Assembly: GCA_025765615.1 (NCBI GenBank)
Contig: JAIVFJ010000096.1
Coordinates: 124,001 to 188,000 of the forward strand
Direction: 5' to 3'
DNA length: 64,000 nt
Source of the DNA: Zopfochytrium polystomum
Taxonomy: Eukaryota > Chytridiomycota > Chytridiomycetes > Chytridiales > Chytridiaceae
Below, piece after piece: positions 1-9,649 of the stretch. Made by a program: the position numbers and the translations under genes. The notes beneath the pieces were generated by a model. The model searched no databases. It had not been told where the DNA came from and was given only the letters and a program-made list of their open reading frames with translations. Numbering within the stretch: the stretch's first letter is position 1; each line of letters begins with the position of its first letter.

Positions 1-588
1 TCCTGTTGCATGGCATTGCTTTTGATGAAGTTGGCAGCCACATTCCATTTATCCTTTCCAAACAGCAGAAACCCTCAAAACTCGCCAACGTTCTTGGTTG
101 AGTTGAGCCAGTCATCAATGATTGAAAAGCATCTCGATTACTTTGGTCTAAACAAAATCCGAAAAAAGAGAAAAATTTGTCAGGAACAGGGCAGGACAGG
201 GCAAGGCAGGCAAGGAACTGAGAAGAGCGATGATTGTATTGTAAACAATAATTCACTTGAGGGATGGGACAGGTCCCCATCCTCCCTTTATAAAATTTGA
301 GAGTCTTCCTTGTCGAAACTCAAAGAAAATTCCAGAAAGAACAATTAGTAATACAATGATACCAATGATACCAATGACAACAACAAGTCAAGTCAGAAAG
401 GCAAAGAAGGTTCCAGAAAGTTCCACAAAGTTCCAGCTAGAAGGTTCCAGAAGGTTCAAGAGGTTGATTCATAACAAGATTCTGGGCAGGTCTTGCATGA
501 GCTCAAACAAAAAGCTTTCTTCCTGTTCTCCTCCAAATACAGACTTTCCCAGTTTCAAAAGCTGCCTCGACTGACCAAACAACTTTGG
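1..588 (-). pseudogene. Remnant of an older element, split by an LTR
   Basis: The flanks of the solo LTR (1-177 and 477-588) read in part as open protein on the minus strand, for example 477-588 and about 1-55. They are interrupted by stops and frame changes. Together with 4311-4590 they look like pieces of one older minus-strand element into which the two LTR insertions went. No domain can be named from the 1-588 pieces alone. The link to the RT-like piece at 4311-4590 rests only on their lying on either side of the chromovirus insertion. Confidence 0.35.
178..476 (-). repeat. Solo LTR, inverted relative to the full chromovirus
   Basis: On the minus strand this 299-base block runs from TGTTATGAATCA to CTGACA, the same ends as the 398-base LTRs at 589 and 3913. 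It is diverged and shorter but keeps the TATA-type segment, the self-priming segment and a reduced GAA/TTC array. It is flanked by AAATT (173-177) and AGATT (477-481), a 4-of-5 match to a 5-base target duplication. It is an old solo LTR left by recombination of a related element. Confidence 0.85.
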
Positions 589-622
589 TGTTATGAATCA
601 CCCTCTGGAAACCTCTGAAACC

Positions 623-760
623 TTCTAGAACATTCCTTCATGGAACCTTCTGGAACCTTCTGGAACATTCCAGAACATTCCTTCATGGAACCTTCTGGAA
701 CCTTCTGGAACCTTCTAGAACATTCCTTCATGGAACCTTGTGGAACCTTCTGGAACCTTC
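623..760 (+). promoter_or_regulatory. Heat-shock-element array in LTR U3
   Basis: GAA and TTC triplets alternate with a strict 5-base step, which is the nGAAn/nTTCn structure bound by heat-shock factor trimers. GAA/TTC starts are at 643, 648, 653, 658, 663, 668, 673 and 678 (eight units in register). A second run is at 688, 693, 698, 703, 708, 713, 718 and 723 (eight units), and a third at 743, 748, 753 and 758. A short run sits at 623, 628, 633. Three units are enough for a classical HSE. The same array occurs in the 3' LTR at +3324. Heat or stress induction of this element is inferred, not shown. Confidence 0.75.
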
Positions 761-870
761 TTTGCTTTCCTGACTTGTCCTGTTGTCATTGGTATCATTG
801 GTATCATTGTATTACTAATTGCTCTTTCTGGAACATTCTTTGAGTCTTGACAAGGAACATTCTCAAAAGG

Positions 871-878
871 TATAAAAG
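871..878 (+). promoter_or_regulatory. LTR TATA box
   Basis: TATAAAAG lies after the HSE array and 35 bases before base 906, the start of the segment complementary to the self-priming site. The copy in the 3' LTR is at 4195-4202. Confidence 0.8.
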
Positions 879-905
879 GGGGATGGGGAACCTGTCCCAT
901 CCCTC

Positions 906-916
906 AAGTGAATTAT
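906..916 (+). promoter_or_regulatory. Predicted mRNA 5' end and self-primer
   Basis: AAGTGAATTAT here is the exact reverse complement of 989-999, just inside the LTR boundary. In Tf1 the first 11 bases of the element RNA fold back on the primer-binding site. The spacing from the TATA box (35 bases) fits a transcription start at 906. The start site itself is inferred. Confidence 0.65.
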
Positions 917-988
917 TGTTTCCAATACAATCATCACTCCTCTCAGTTCCTTGTCTGCCTTGCCCTGTCCTGCCCTGTTCCTGACATC

Positions 989-999
989 ATAATTCACTT
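989..999 (+). promoter_or_regulatory. Primer-binding site, Tf1-type self-priming
   Basis: ATAATTCACTT begins two bases after the 5' LTR end and is the perfect 11-base complement of 906-916. The match stops at both ends (988 and 1000 do not pair). Eleven bases equals the length used by Tf1. I did not find a matching tRNA 3' end. Confidence 0.7.
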
Positions 1000-1026
1000 C
1001 ACCCTCTCCCACTACTCTCTGCCATC

Positions 1027-1950
1027 ATGTCTGACCCAAACAACACCTTCCCTGATGCAACTGCCTTCCAAGCCTTGATGGACCAATTACAAGCCCTCTC
1101 AAGACAGACACACCAACTTCAAGAACAAGTCCTTCACCAGCAGCACCAGCTTCAACAACAACTTCACCAACAAGAACATCAAGCTCTTCCCCTGCCTCAA
1201 GCCAACCAAGCAAGAGAGCCCAAGGTTCCCAGCCCTGACAAGTTCACTGGGCTGGCCAAAGACCTTAGGAACTTCATGGCCACTGTGGAGAATGTCATCC
1301 TTCTCCAACCTTCAAGATTTCCCAGTGAGCAAGTCAAGGTTCTTTTCACAAGCACCCTCCTGTCTGGTCAAGCTCAATCATGGTACAGATCTCTCCCAAG
1401 CACACCCACCACCCTGCAAGAGCTCTGGGAGGGGCTGGAAGCTACCTTTGGTGACCCCTACGCATCTTGGACAGCAAGATCCAAGCTCAAGCATATCAAG
1501 CAAGGAAAGCAATCTTGTGTGGCCTACACCAACCAATTCAAGCAACTAGCCAGAGACTCTGGATACAATGATGCAGCTCTGATGGAGCTGTACCATGATG
1601 GTCTCCATGAGTCTATCCAAGACATGCTCTCCCAGTCTCTGCACATCCCTGAGACCTTGGAAGAGTACATTCTCCTTGCCATCAAGATTGACAACAGACT
1701 CTACTCCAAGAGGCTGAAGCAAAGACAAGTAGGAACTACATCAAGAGCTACCCCAGTTCCTCAAGCTCTTACAGTTCCTGAACCCATGCAAGTGGATGCA
1801 GTTGAGACACTTCCTAAGGGTCCTCTGAGCCAAGAGGAGAAAGCAAGGAGGGCCCAGCAGGGACTGTGTTTTTACTGTGGCTCCAAGGAGCATGCTGTCA
1901 AGGACTGCCCAAGGAAGAAGCACCCAAACTCCCAGGTCCAGGCTCACTGA
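1027..1950 (+). CDS. Retrotransposon Gag with CCHC zinc knuckle
   Basis: This intact 307-residue frame is the structural protein of the retrotransposon particle. Residues 10-60 are rich in glutamine and histidine and probably coiled. Residues about 85-210 look like the Ty3-type gag core. A CX2CX4HX4C knuckle (CFYCGSKEHAVKDC) lies at 281-294 and would bind the element RNA. The start is the ATG 40 bases after the LTR, and no earlier in-frame start fits. The protease region continues in the -1 frame and overlaps the end of gag, so expression of Pol would have needed a frameshift. It could still package element RNA even though Pol is broken. Confidence 0.9.
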   Translation: MSDPNNTFPDATAFQALMDQLQALSRQTHQLQEQVLHQQHQLQQQLHQQEHQALPLPQANQAREPKVPSPDKFTGLAKDLRNFMATVENVILLQPSRFPSEQVKVLFTSTLLSGQAQSWYRSLPSTPTTLQELWEGLEATFGDPYASWTARSKLKHIKQGKQSCVAYTNQFKQLARDSGYNDAALMELYHDGLHESIQDMLSQSLHIPETLEEYILLAIKIDNRLYSKRLKQRQVGTTSRATPVPQALTVPEPMQVDAVETLPKGPLSQEEKARRAQQGLCFYCGSKEHAVKDCPRKKHPNSQVQAH

Positions 1951-3952
1951 GGGGCAATTCCCTGGACCCTCCTCCAAGCTGCCCCTGTTTCATCACCACC
2001 ACCAGCACCACAAACACCTCAGATTCCAAGCCCCACCAACTCACCATGGATGTCAAGATTCAACTCTCACCCAAGTCAACCATCACAACCAAGGCCCTTA
2101 TCGACTCTGGATCATCCTGCAACATCATTGATGCCACCCTTGCCAAGTCTTGTGCCATTCCCACCATCAAGAAATCCACACCCCTCAAGGTCCACTTTGC
2201 CAATCATGCTCTGTTCAAGGAAATCAGCCATGAAACCAAGCTAAACCTCCACATCCAAGACTTTCCACCATGGGGAAGTATTGGATCTTGGCTCACCCAC
2301 ATTCTCTGTCATCCTGGGATTACCATGGCTGCAAACCCAGAACCCTGCCATTGATTGGGTCACTGGTCAAGTCCAACCTCCACCAATCGGAACAGTCACC
2401 CAAAACTCAAGTCAAGCCCCCAAGTCTCATGCTCTCAAGCCCTTGATTCAAGATTCACAGCCAGCCAAGACTCAAGTTCCACAGTTCACAGTTCACAGTC
2501 AAGATTCAAGTAGAGCTCATAGAGCTCACAGTCATGGCCATGACTCTAGTTCACAGAACCCACAGTCAAAGATTCAAGTACCACAGTTCACAGTCCAAAT
2601 TCAAGATTCAAGCTCCACAGCTCACAGTCTTTGCCAAGAACAGAACCCTCAGTCAAAGATTCAAGAATCGCAGTTCCCAGTCAAGAATTCAAGCCCCCCC
2701 ACTGATGAGCACAGAAGGACAGACCTTGCACCTGAAGGGGGAGATGGTTTCACCCCACCATCCAAGACACACCTTTCACTGTTTCCTGACAGTGTGTGGG
2801 CCCATGCTATTTCCAAGGACCCCAAGCCTCACAAGATTCAAATCAGCCAAGAGGAGGAAAAACTTGAGATACTCAAGACAAGGCATGATGCAGCAACAGC
2901 TGGACACCCAGGAGAGCACAAGACATATGAGCTTGTTTCCAGAGACTTCTACTGGCCGGGCATGAGGAAGTACATCAAGAACTATGTCAGCAGCTGTGAA
3001 ACCTGTCAAAGAAACAAATCCAGCAGACACAAGCCCTATGGACTTCTGGAGCCCCTCCCAATCGCCATCAGCCCTTGGAATCAAGTCTCAACTGTCAACT
3101 GCTTATCACCCTCAGACTGATGGACAAACAGAAAGAACAAACCAGACTCTGGAGCAGTATTTGAGGTGCTATGTCAGCTATCAACAGGATGATTGGCCCA
3201 CCCTCCTTCCGCTGGCAGAATTTGCTCTCAACAATTCTCTCCACTCAAGCACCCAGCTATCTCCTTTCTTTGCAACCTATGGCTTCAATCCAAGAGGAGA
3301 TCTTCTGGGACAAGAGACCCTATCCAATGTCCAAGCTCCTGCTGTGGCTTCACACTTGCATAAGCTCAAGATCATCAGCACCTTCCTGGACTCCACCTTG
3401 AAGCAAGCCCAAGAAGATGCCTCAAGATTCGCCAACACTCACAGAATGGACCATGACCTTGCTGTGGGTCAGCAAGTTTGGCTTCTGAGGAAGAACTTGC
3501 AGACCAAAAGACCAAGTCCCAAGCTAGACAACCTCAAGTTGGGACCTTTCAAGATCTTGGAGCAAATCAATCCAGTCACCTTCAAGCTGGATCTCCCTGC
3601 ATCCATGAAGATCCACCCAGTTTTCCATGTCAGCCTTTTGGAGAAGTTTGTGGCCAATTCCATTCCAGGCAGAGTTGTTCCTCCTCCTCCTCCAGTTGAG
3701 GTAGAAGGTGAAGAGGAATTTGAGGTTGAACAAATCTTGGATGCCAAGTGGTTTGGAAGGACACTCAAGTTCCTTGTTAAGTGGAAAGGTTACTCAGATG
3801 CTGACAACACCTGGGAACCTGAGTCAAACCTCACTCGCTGCCAAGACCTTCTGCTCAAGTTCAAGACCAGGTACCCCACCAAGTTGCAGAAGAGGCCTAA
3901 AAGGGGAGATGATGTTATGAATCACCCTCTGGAAACCTCTGAAACCTTCTAG
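1951..3952 (+). pseudogene. Degenerate pol: protease, integrase ends and chromodomain
   Basis: Three frames are used. The protease active site (IDSGSSCNI) is at about 2100-2126. The protease-RT linker (LGLPWLQTQNPAIDW) is at about 2311-2355, in a shifted frame. From there to about 2800 there is only a repetitive serine/glutamine-rich stretch, and RT and RNase H are absent. The integrase HHCC domain follows at about 2878-3010 (GHPGEH, CETCQ). After about 3075 the frame changes and the protein resumes at the AYHPQTDGQTERTN motif (about 3098-3140), so the part of the integrase core with the first two acidic residues is lost. The integrase C-terminal domain and a chromodomain (about 3718-3840, with LVKWKGYSD and NTWEP) close it. 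The chromodomain would target chromatin during integration. Confidence 0.88.
3899..3912 (+). other. Polypurine tract
   Basis: A purine-rich run (AAAAGGGGAGATGA) directly precedes the 3' LTR, the usual place for plus-strand priming in LTR elements. The tract has one T. Confidence 0.75.
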
Positions 3953-4310
3953 AACATTCCTTCATGGAACCTTCTGGAACCTTCTGGAATATTCCAGAAC
4001 ATTCCTTCATGGAACCTTCTGGAACCTTCTGGAACCTTCTAGAACATTCCTTCATGGAACCTTGTGGAACCTTCTGGAACCTTCTTTGCTTTCCTGACTT
4101 GTCCTGTTGTCATTGGTATCATTGGTATCATTGTATTACTAATTGCTCTTTCTGGAACATTCTTTGAGTCTTGACAAGGAACATTCTCAAAAGGTATAAA
4201 AGGGGGATGGGGAACCTGTCCCATCCCTCAAGTGAATTATTGTTTCCAATACAATCATCACTCCTCTCAGTTCCTTGTCTGCCTTGCCCTGTCCTGCCCT
4301 GTTCCTGACA
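3913..4310 (+). repeat. 3' LTR of the chromovirus
   Basis: This 398-base copy differs from the 5' LTR only at T3990. The coding frame of the chromodomain protein ends inside it, at 3952. It contains the same HSE array, TATA box (4195-4202) and self-primer segment (4230-4240). Confidence 0.95.
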
Positions 4311-4590
4311 TCTGGCTCACTCGTTGGCAGTCCAGTCTTTGTGCAAGGAAGCAAATGAAGCTGGGACAGTGGTCCACATAGAAGCATCCGTTGTGCTCGA
4401 CAATTTGCATGGCTTGGAGCTTGGAGAAGAAGGTTGAGGGGAAGTTGGTGGAATGCTGCGGAGTAATCAATCTTCCATATAGCAAGAACGTATCCCTCAG
4501 GAATATTTTCAGCCATGTGCAGGAGCCAAGGAAGTGCGTCTGCTAGAGAGTTGTAACGGACGTCTCGCCCTGTAAGTCTGTAGTGCATGG
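4311..4590 (-). pseudogene. Reverse-transcriptase-like fragment, degenerate
   Basis: Read on the minus strand, 4588 to about 4313 gives a stretch with KIDYSAAFHQLPL at about 4433-4474. This resembles RT motif A, where an aspartate precedes an aromatic/alanine pattern. The leucine-rich segment just before it also resembles the matching part of long-branched RT elements. The downstream part needs a frame change. It is the host of the chromovirus insertion. I cannot assign a family. No intact frame remains. Confidence 0.45.
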
Positions 4591-6413
4591 GGTGGGTTTG
4601 CTGAGGTGAAACCTGGACGTAGTCTATAACGGTTCACCATTGATGGCGCTTTCTCTTCCCATCAGTGGAACAATATAAAAAAAAAAAAAGTAACGGACGT
4701 CTTGCAGCCATCCACATTAAAATTGATGCAGAAGGGTGCCCTTGCTTGATTGCTTGAGTCGTGTAACGTAGAGCCAAGGACTATTCTTAGACTTGACACG
4801 CTTATCGGAGGAAGATGACGAGAGAGTTGGGGCATTACCGAGTCGAGAATCGTCCTCAAAATAGCGAGTTAGTCCTTCGATTGACTGCGCGAGTCCATGA
4901 AGTTACGATCGAGATTGGTTGATAGATCGAAACGCCAAGAAATGTCCGCCTCGTTGCATGCCTTGAAGGTTATGGTTGGGTGATAGTCGGCGCTGTGCAT
5001 GGCCATGAACCATCCGACGCAGTGTTGGGACCAGGCACCCTTCAAAGGGGACCACCACCATCGAAAAACAGTGCCTCGAGAATTTGTCTGTAACGAATGG
5101 CGCCGCGGTGCCAGGTAGGAAGATCTTGGACCACAAGGGTGGCAATTGTTACGCTAATTAGCCTGTAAGTGTCTGGCGAGGTAAAATTCGTTGTAGCTGT
5201 GGCGAAAAGCTTGTTGCACGAGTGAGGACTCCAAGGGATAGGCAACGCTGAATAGAATTGAGACGTTCCACAAACAGGGGGGGTTTGGGAGTCGTCCGCT
5301 AATCCCCAGTTTCACGAGTCCGAGCGGGGTGCGTGCGGGCGTGTGGCGGTGGACGCTTAGGGTATGATATGTGGATTGAGAAGACGGAGCGTGTCTCTTT
5401 CTGAATGCGCGGTGGGACCGGGTCAAAGGCTCCACTCTTCCCTTGCGTCTTCGTCGTGTCGGAGACAGTGAGTGGATTTTTTCGCTTTCGAGAGCCCGTT
5501 TGTCCAATACGCTCGCTCATTGGCGGTTCGGCGGTGGGGAAGTGCCGGCGGCACGTTGAGAAATGGGACCAGAGTGCGAATCCAAATGAACATGAAAATC
5601 ATGTGATGATGATGATGATGATGATGATCATCAATCAGGCAGCCTTGTGGAGATTTGAGATTCTCCCTTTTTTTCCTTTTTTTTTCTTCCTTTCTTTATA
5701 TTATTTTTTTCCTTTTGTATTTAGATACGAAATGCTGTAACATCCAAAAGTAAACAAACAAAACAAATAAGCAAACAAGCAAACAAACATGAAAAAAATT
5801 TTAATTTAATATAATTTTTCATTCCGTTCATTATGTCACCCAATCAGCTCCTCGCAACCCATCGATTATTTCATGCCTATTAGAGCCATCGAGCCCAATA
5901 GATTTTTTTCTTGTTAAAATTTTTGCTTTTTTTTTTTCCATTTTCTTTTGGCTGCTTTCCCTTTGTTTTGTGCGCCGCCACCGAACCGCGAAGGGCCCCG
6001 TTTCTGTCTGTCAAAAAATTAATCTTCGACACTTTCCTACTACGCTGTCTGTCTGCAGGTCTGCCGTCCGTCTGTCTGTCTGCCTGTCTGCTGACGGCCA
6101 GCCTGATTAGTCTGTCGTCTGTCGTTGCAAGCTGCCCAGTCCGAGTGGCTTTTGTGGAAACAATGGATGCCTGTCATGCACACACCGCGTTCTTTTCCTA
6201 ATTTTTGATGTTTTTTCTTCCTTTTTTTTTTTTTTTTTTCGTTTCATCATCTTCTGGACCAGATAGTCAGTCGCTTTCCTTCGCCTCCTCGCCGCCGCCG
6301 CCCGCCGCCGCCGCCGCCGCCGCCCCACACACAACCCAACAACACACAACACAACACAGAACCCCCACGCCCCTCCCCACAGACACCTCCATATCAATAC
6401 CAACAAACCACTT
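4591..6413. other. Intergenic, no supported gene
   Basis: Short frames on both strands have no recognisable domain. Minus-strand pieces at about 4900-5500 may be further decay of the element at 4311-4590. The part from about 5590 to 6410 is a likely promoter or leader for the F-box gene. It holds ATG triplet runs (5604-5628), T tracts (5905-5940, 6217-6240) and TCTG-type repeats (6040-6095). Confidence 0.5.
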
Positions 6414-6602
6414 ATGATCGAGCCGCACGCGGCTACACCTGCGACCACCGCGGCCACGGCCACGACCACGACCGCAGGCGCCGCCGCCGCCGCCCCCGCC
6501 GCCAATGTTACCCGCAGCAACCACTCCCACCACCACCACCACCGCCAGGCACTGCTGACACGACCACAACCACAACAACAACAACAACAACCACAACAAC
6601 CA

Positions 6603-6633
<31 letters not shown>

Positions 6634-8817
6634 CACTCCAGTCAGCGCTGGGCACTTCGCCTCCGCAAGCACGAGTCGACGGGGAGGGACGACAGGGTGG
6701 AGCGGAAGAGTCAGTTGCTGCCGCATTGGCTACTTGCGTCGCCGTCGAGGGAACCGAGGCGGCTGAAAGGTGCACCGACGGAAGTGCCCTGGGCAGTCTT
6801 GACGGTGTGCTCTCCCGCCGGCTTGCTGCCTTCAAGGTACTGGCAATCGTTTCTGCCCGTCTGCCCGTTCTGCATAAGGACCCGGTCGAGCGCAGCCTTT
6901 TAGAGAGCTCGCTTTACAGCGCTCTTCTCTGCTTTGGTGCTGGGCCCGTGGACACTTTGCAGCCCGAGGTCTCGCCGCCGTCCTCCCCTTTGTCCCCGTC
7001 ATTTAAACAATCAGAACACACAACACCACAAGCGTGGGGCAACTGTCAAGCGCCCAATTCTCCACCGAAAACGCCGCCTTCTCTACCGCTCCCCCAAACG
7101 CACGTTCATTCTATTCCCTCGGAAATCGTTCAAGTTATCTTCGCCTCGCTACCACAGACCGCTCTTTGTCGTTCCGCCTCCGTCTGCAGGGCATGGCACA
7201 GCATCGCGGTCCCCATGCTGTATTGTCGTCCAACTCTAGTCTCCATACTGGCCATTGATCGATTCTTGTGGACGGTGGAAACGTCCCGCTCCACCTCCCG
7301 CTCGTCTCTTCGTGCACCAGGCTCAGAAGCCTTTTGGCCATTCCATGACATTGTAAAAGCAATATCCTTCTCGATTCCAGCATCTGAACCACTGGACCCT
7401 GCCACGCCGATGCCTCGAGACCGCCGCCTGTTGTCATACTCGGCTCTCTTTAAACTGTGCATATCTGATCGCGCCGACAGCCGATGGTCCGGTTGCCACT
7501 CGGCCATATTGAGGCTCGTGGACGCCTGTCCCAAGCTTGTCGATATTCGAGAGGAAGCGAGGGAAAATCGCAAAGCGGTGAAACCAACTACGAGTGTCTG
7601 CAGCGACGCTGGCGGCACTGCGGAAGCGTCCGGGACTGCCAGCCGCACTGCCAGCCGCACTGCCGATCAGGTCGACGAATCGGATGACGGTGACGACGAC
7701 GCGGACGGCTCCGGTCCAGAGCTTTCGGCCGTGCACTCGCAGAGACTATTCGGACGACCCCCTCCGAAAGCCATTGACTCCACGCAAGCACTTCCGAGCC
7801 TCGTCAAAGCCGCCCGTCGCGTTATTGCGGCCAGCACTTGGTGCCGAATCAAGCCGTCGCGCCTCCTACCCGTTCTAGAACAGCTCCTGGGCGTGTTCGA
7901 TGACCCATCCGACTGGCTGTGGAACAATGTTCCGCGAGACACGTTGGCAGCCGCGAGGGAACGGTTTCATCGGAAAGTCATTCCAATTCTCACGATGCTG
8001 AGCACAACAATTCTCCTGGAAGTGCAATATTGTGAGTTGATTACCCAATTGGCCCAGTGCCGTCTCGCTCAATTGTGCCCAGTTTGTGAATCTAAATCTA
8101 TGCCTTTTTTGTCCCAGTAACCAGCGCAAGCCAAAAGCTTTTGAATGCATATTGCTTCATTTACTATCGAACCATGGCCCACGCAAACGCATTGAACTAC
8201 ACTGTACTTCTTGACCTGCTCCGGTACAGATCCGCAAACCAACTTTCTGAAATTTGTGGAAAATCAAAACTCGTGACTTACTGAGAATGCCACCCTTGTT
8301 TCTTTAGAAACGCTTACACAGAGAGCACATCCGCCGGCCAGTGGCCACCACCTACACTCCCCGCGCGCCCTTCCATCGCCTTGCTGCAAGCGTTCCAACT
8401 CATCTTTCACCTTCCTCTTCGCCGACGTCAACCACACGCTTCCACCCTGCGTCACGGCAGTGGCGGCAGCAGTAGTTTCGGCTCTGATATAACCGCAGTC
8501 GTCCATACCTCGGAGCTTGGCTTTGGCTTTGTTCGAGGGCTCACTGACGAGAGCGATGCCGACGACGACGACGACGGCGCGGTAACCAGCGACGATCGGG
8601 GAAACATGGCGGCGGCGGCGGCGGCGACGGGAAGCCGGCGCCGTTCCGGCGGCTGGCGGCTCCTGTCGTCTCGCGCGGTCCTGCGCGACGCGCTCATGTC
8701 TTTTGCGCCGGGCGCGATGAACTCGGAGACGGCCGAACTCGTCGAGGGCATCGTCGAGGCGGTAGAGGCCAGCGTCGGACGCGCGCTTGCACACTTGCCC
8801 GCCGCCCCGCCGCCGTT

Positions 8818-8849
<32 letters not shown>

Positions 8850-9055
8850 CTTCGTCGTCGTCTTGCGCGGCCATCGAGTCGGCAGAGGAGCTCCTCGAGA
8901 TTTCAAAGTGCCTGCGATGGATGCGCGAGGCGATCAAATGGCAGCGCGCCGGAAAGCAAATGGAGCCTGTAAAGGAACTTTTGCGGGTGTCCATGGCCCG
9001 AATCGATCACCTCAGGTCCATCCAGCGACGGCACGATATTCTCTTTATGGAATGA
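6414..9055 (+). CDS. F-box protein with glutamine-rich N-terminus
   Basis: F-box proteins recruit substrates to SCF ubiquitin ligases by binding Skp1. The joined protein is 823 residues. Residues 1-90 are low complexity (Ala/Thr, His, then polyglutamine). The F-box is at about 234-275 (IPSEIVQVIF...SVCRAWH), followed by a region of unknown fold and a Ser-rich C-terminal part. Two introns are proposed: 8032-8117 (GTGAGT, acceptor CAG) and 8224-8307 (GTACAG, acceptor TAG). Both keep frame and are 84-86 bases. The second is less certain. Without splicing, stops follow soon after 8031. The start is the first ATG of the frame. No WD40 or LRR substrate-binding repeats are visible, so the target is unknown. 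Confidence 0.75.
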
Positions 9056-9649
9056 ATTGTGGGGGTTGGGTTTTCTAAATCACACTAGACGCAGTTTGCG
9101 CACCAGTACCTGTTATTTTCGCATCAATCTTTACAATTGTGGATTCGCAAATCATTGTTATGATTCACTCGCACTCTCTATGTTTCCGAAGTCGTTTTCC
9201 TTCTTTGATCTTCCGCCCATCCCGGTCTCTATAACTCTGTAGTTGTCTCACTCGCATCCTTTTTCTCATCTATTTCTACATCTCCACGCCTTGCGCCTAG
9301 CTTCATAATGGTCGTGCCCTTGCTTCACAATCCCTCTGCGTCAAAAGGTGCTTCTTTCTTCCTTATTTTTTTATTTTCTCAGTTGCCTATGCACTATACG
9401 ATAGAAACGAGTCGAAAGTCTCACAACTGCATATCTGCTTGAATTTCTCCTCTGTTTCCACAATATTTTTGTGGCATCCGGATCTCAAGCTGCACCCGCC
9501 CCAAATACAGTTTCCCTAACCCTTCGGTTCCCAAGGATATTCTTCTACTTTTTTTCTCTTTTTTTTTCCCTCTTTCTCACACTCGGGTGCCAAATTTTTC
9601 AAAAGCAGGTGGGAGAAATAAAATAAATAAATAACCTGCGTTACAGCGT
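9056..9649. other. Convergent 3' intergenic region
   Basis: It lies between the 3' ends of the F-box gene and the BART gene. No frame is supported. It is T- and pyrimidine-rich and probably holds both 3' UTRs. Confidence 0.6.

Larger units (their letters stand above)
589..986 (+). repeat. 5' LTR of the chromovirus
   Basis: It starts TGTTATGAATC and ends CCTGACA. The U3 part holds long arrays of alternating GAA and TTC, then a TATA box at 871-878 and a C-rich R/U5. It matches 3913-4310 at 397 of 398 positions by eye. Confidence 0.95.
589..4310 (+). mobile_element. Ty3/gypsy chromovirus, internally deleted, with near-identical LTRs
   Basis: The element is 3,722 bases long with two 398-base TG...CA LTRs that differ at a single base (C666 versus T3990). 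That points to a recent insertion. Flanks are TTTGG (584-588) and TCTGG (4311-4315), a one-mismatch target duplication. In order it holds an 11-base self-priming site, gag with a CCHC knuckle, a protease DSG motif, the protease-RT linker, an integrase HHCC domain, the integrase C-terminal part and a chromodomain. RT, RNase H and the first two integrase catalytic aspartates are missing, so it cannot move without help. It belongs to the chromovirus lineage because of the C-terminal chromodomain. Self-priming suggests Tf1/sushi-like relatives. Confidence 0.93.

Noticed and set aside
590..760. CRISPR-like repeat structure in the LTR
   Set aside because: There are no spacers. The 5-base step marks HSEs, and the DNA is eukaryotic.
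8224..8307. Alternative second F-box intron starting at 8273 (GTGACT)
   Set aside because: It would be only 35 bases long. The 84-base intron from 8224 fits the size and frame.
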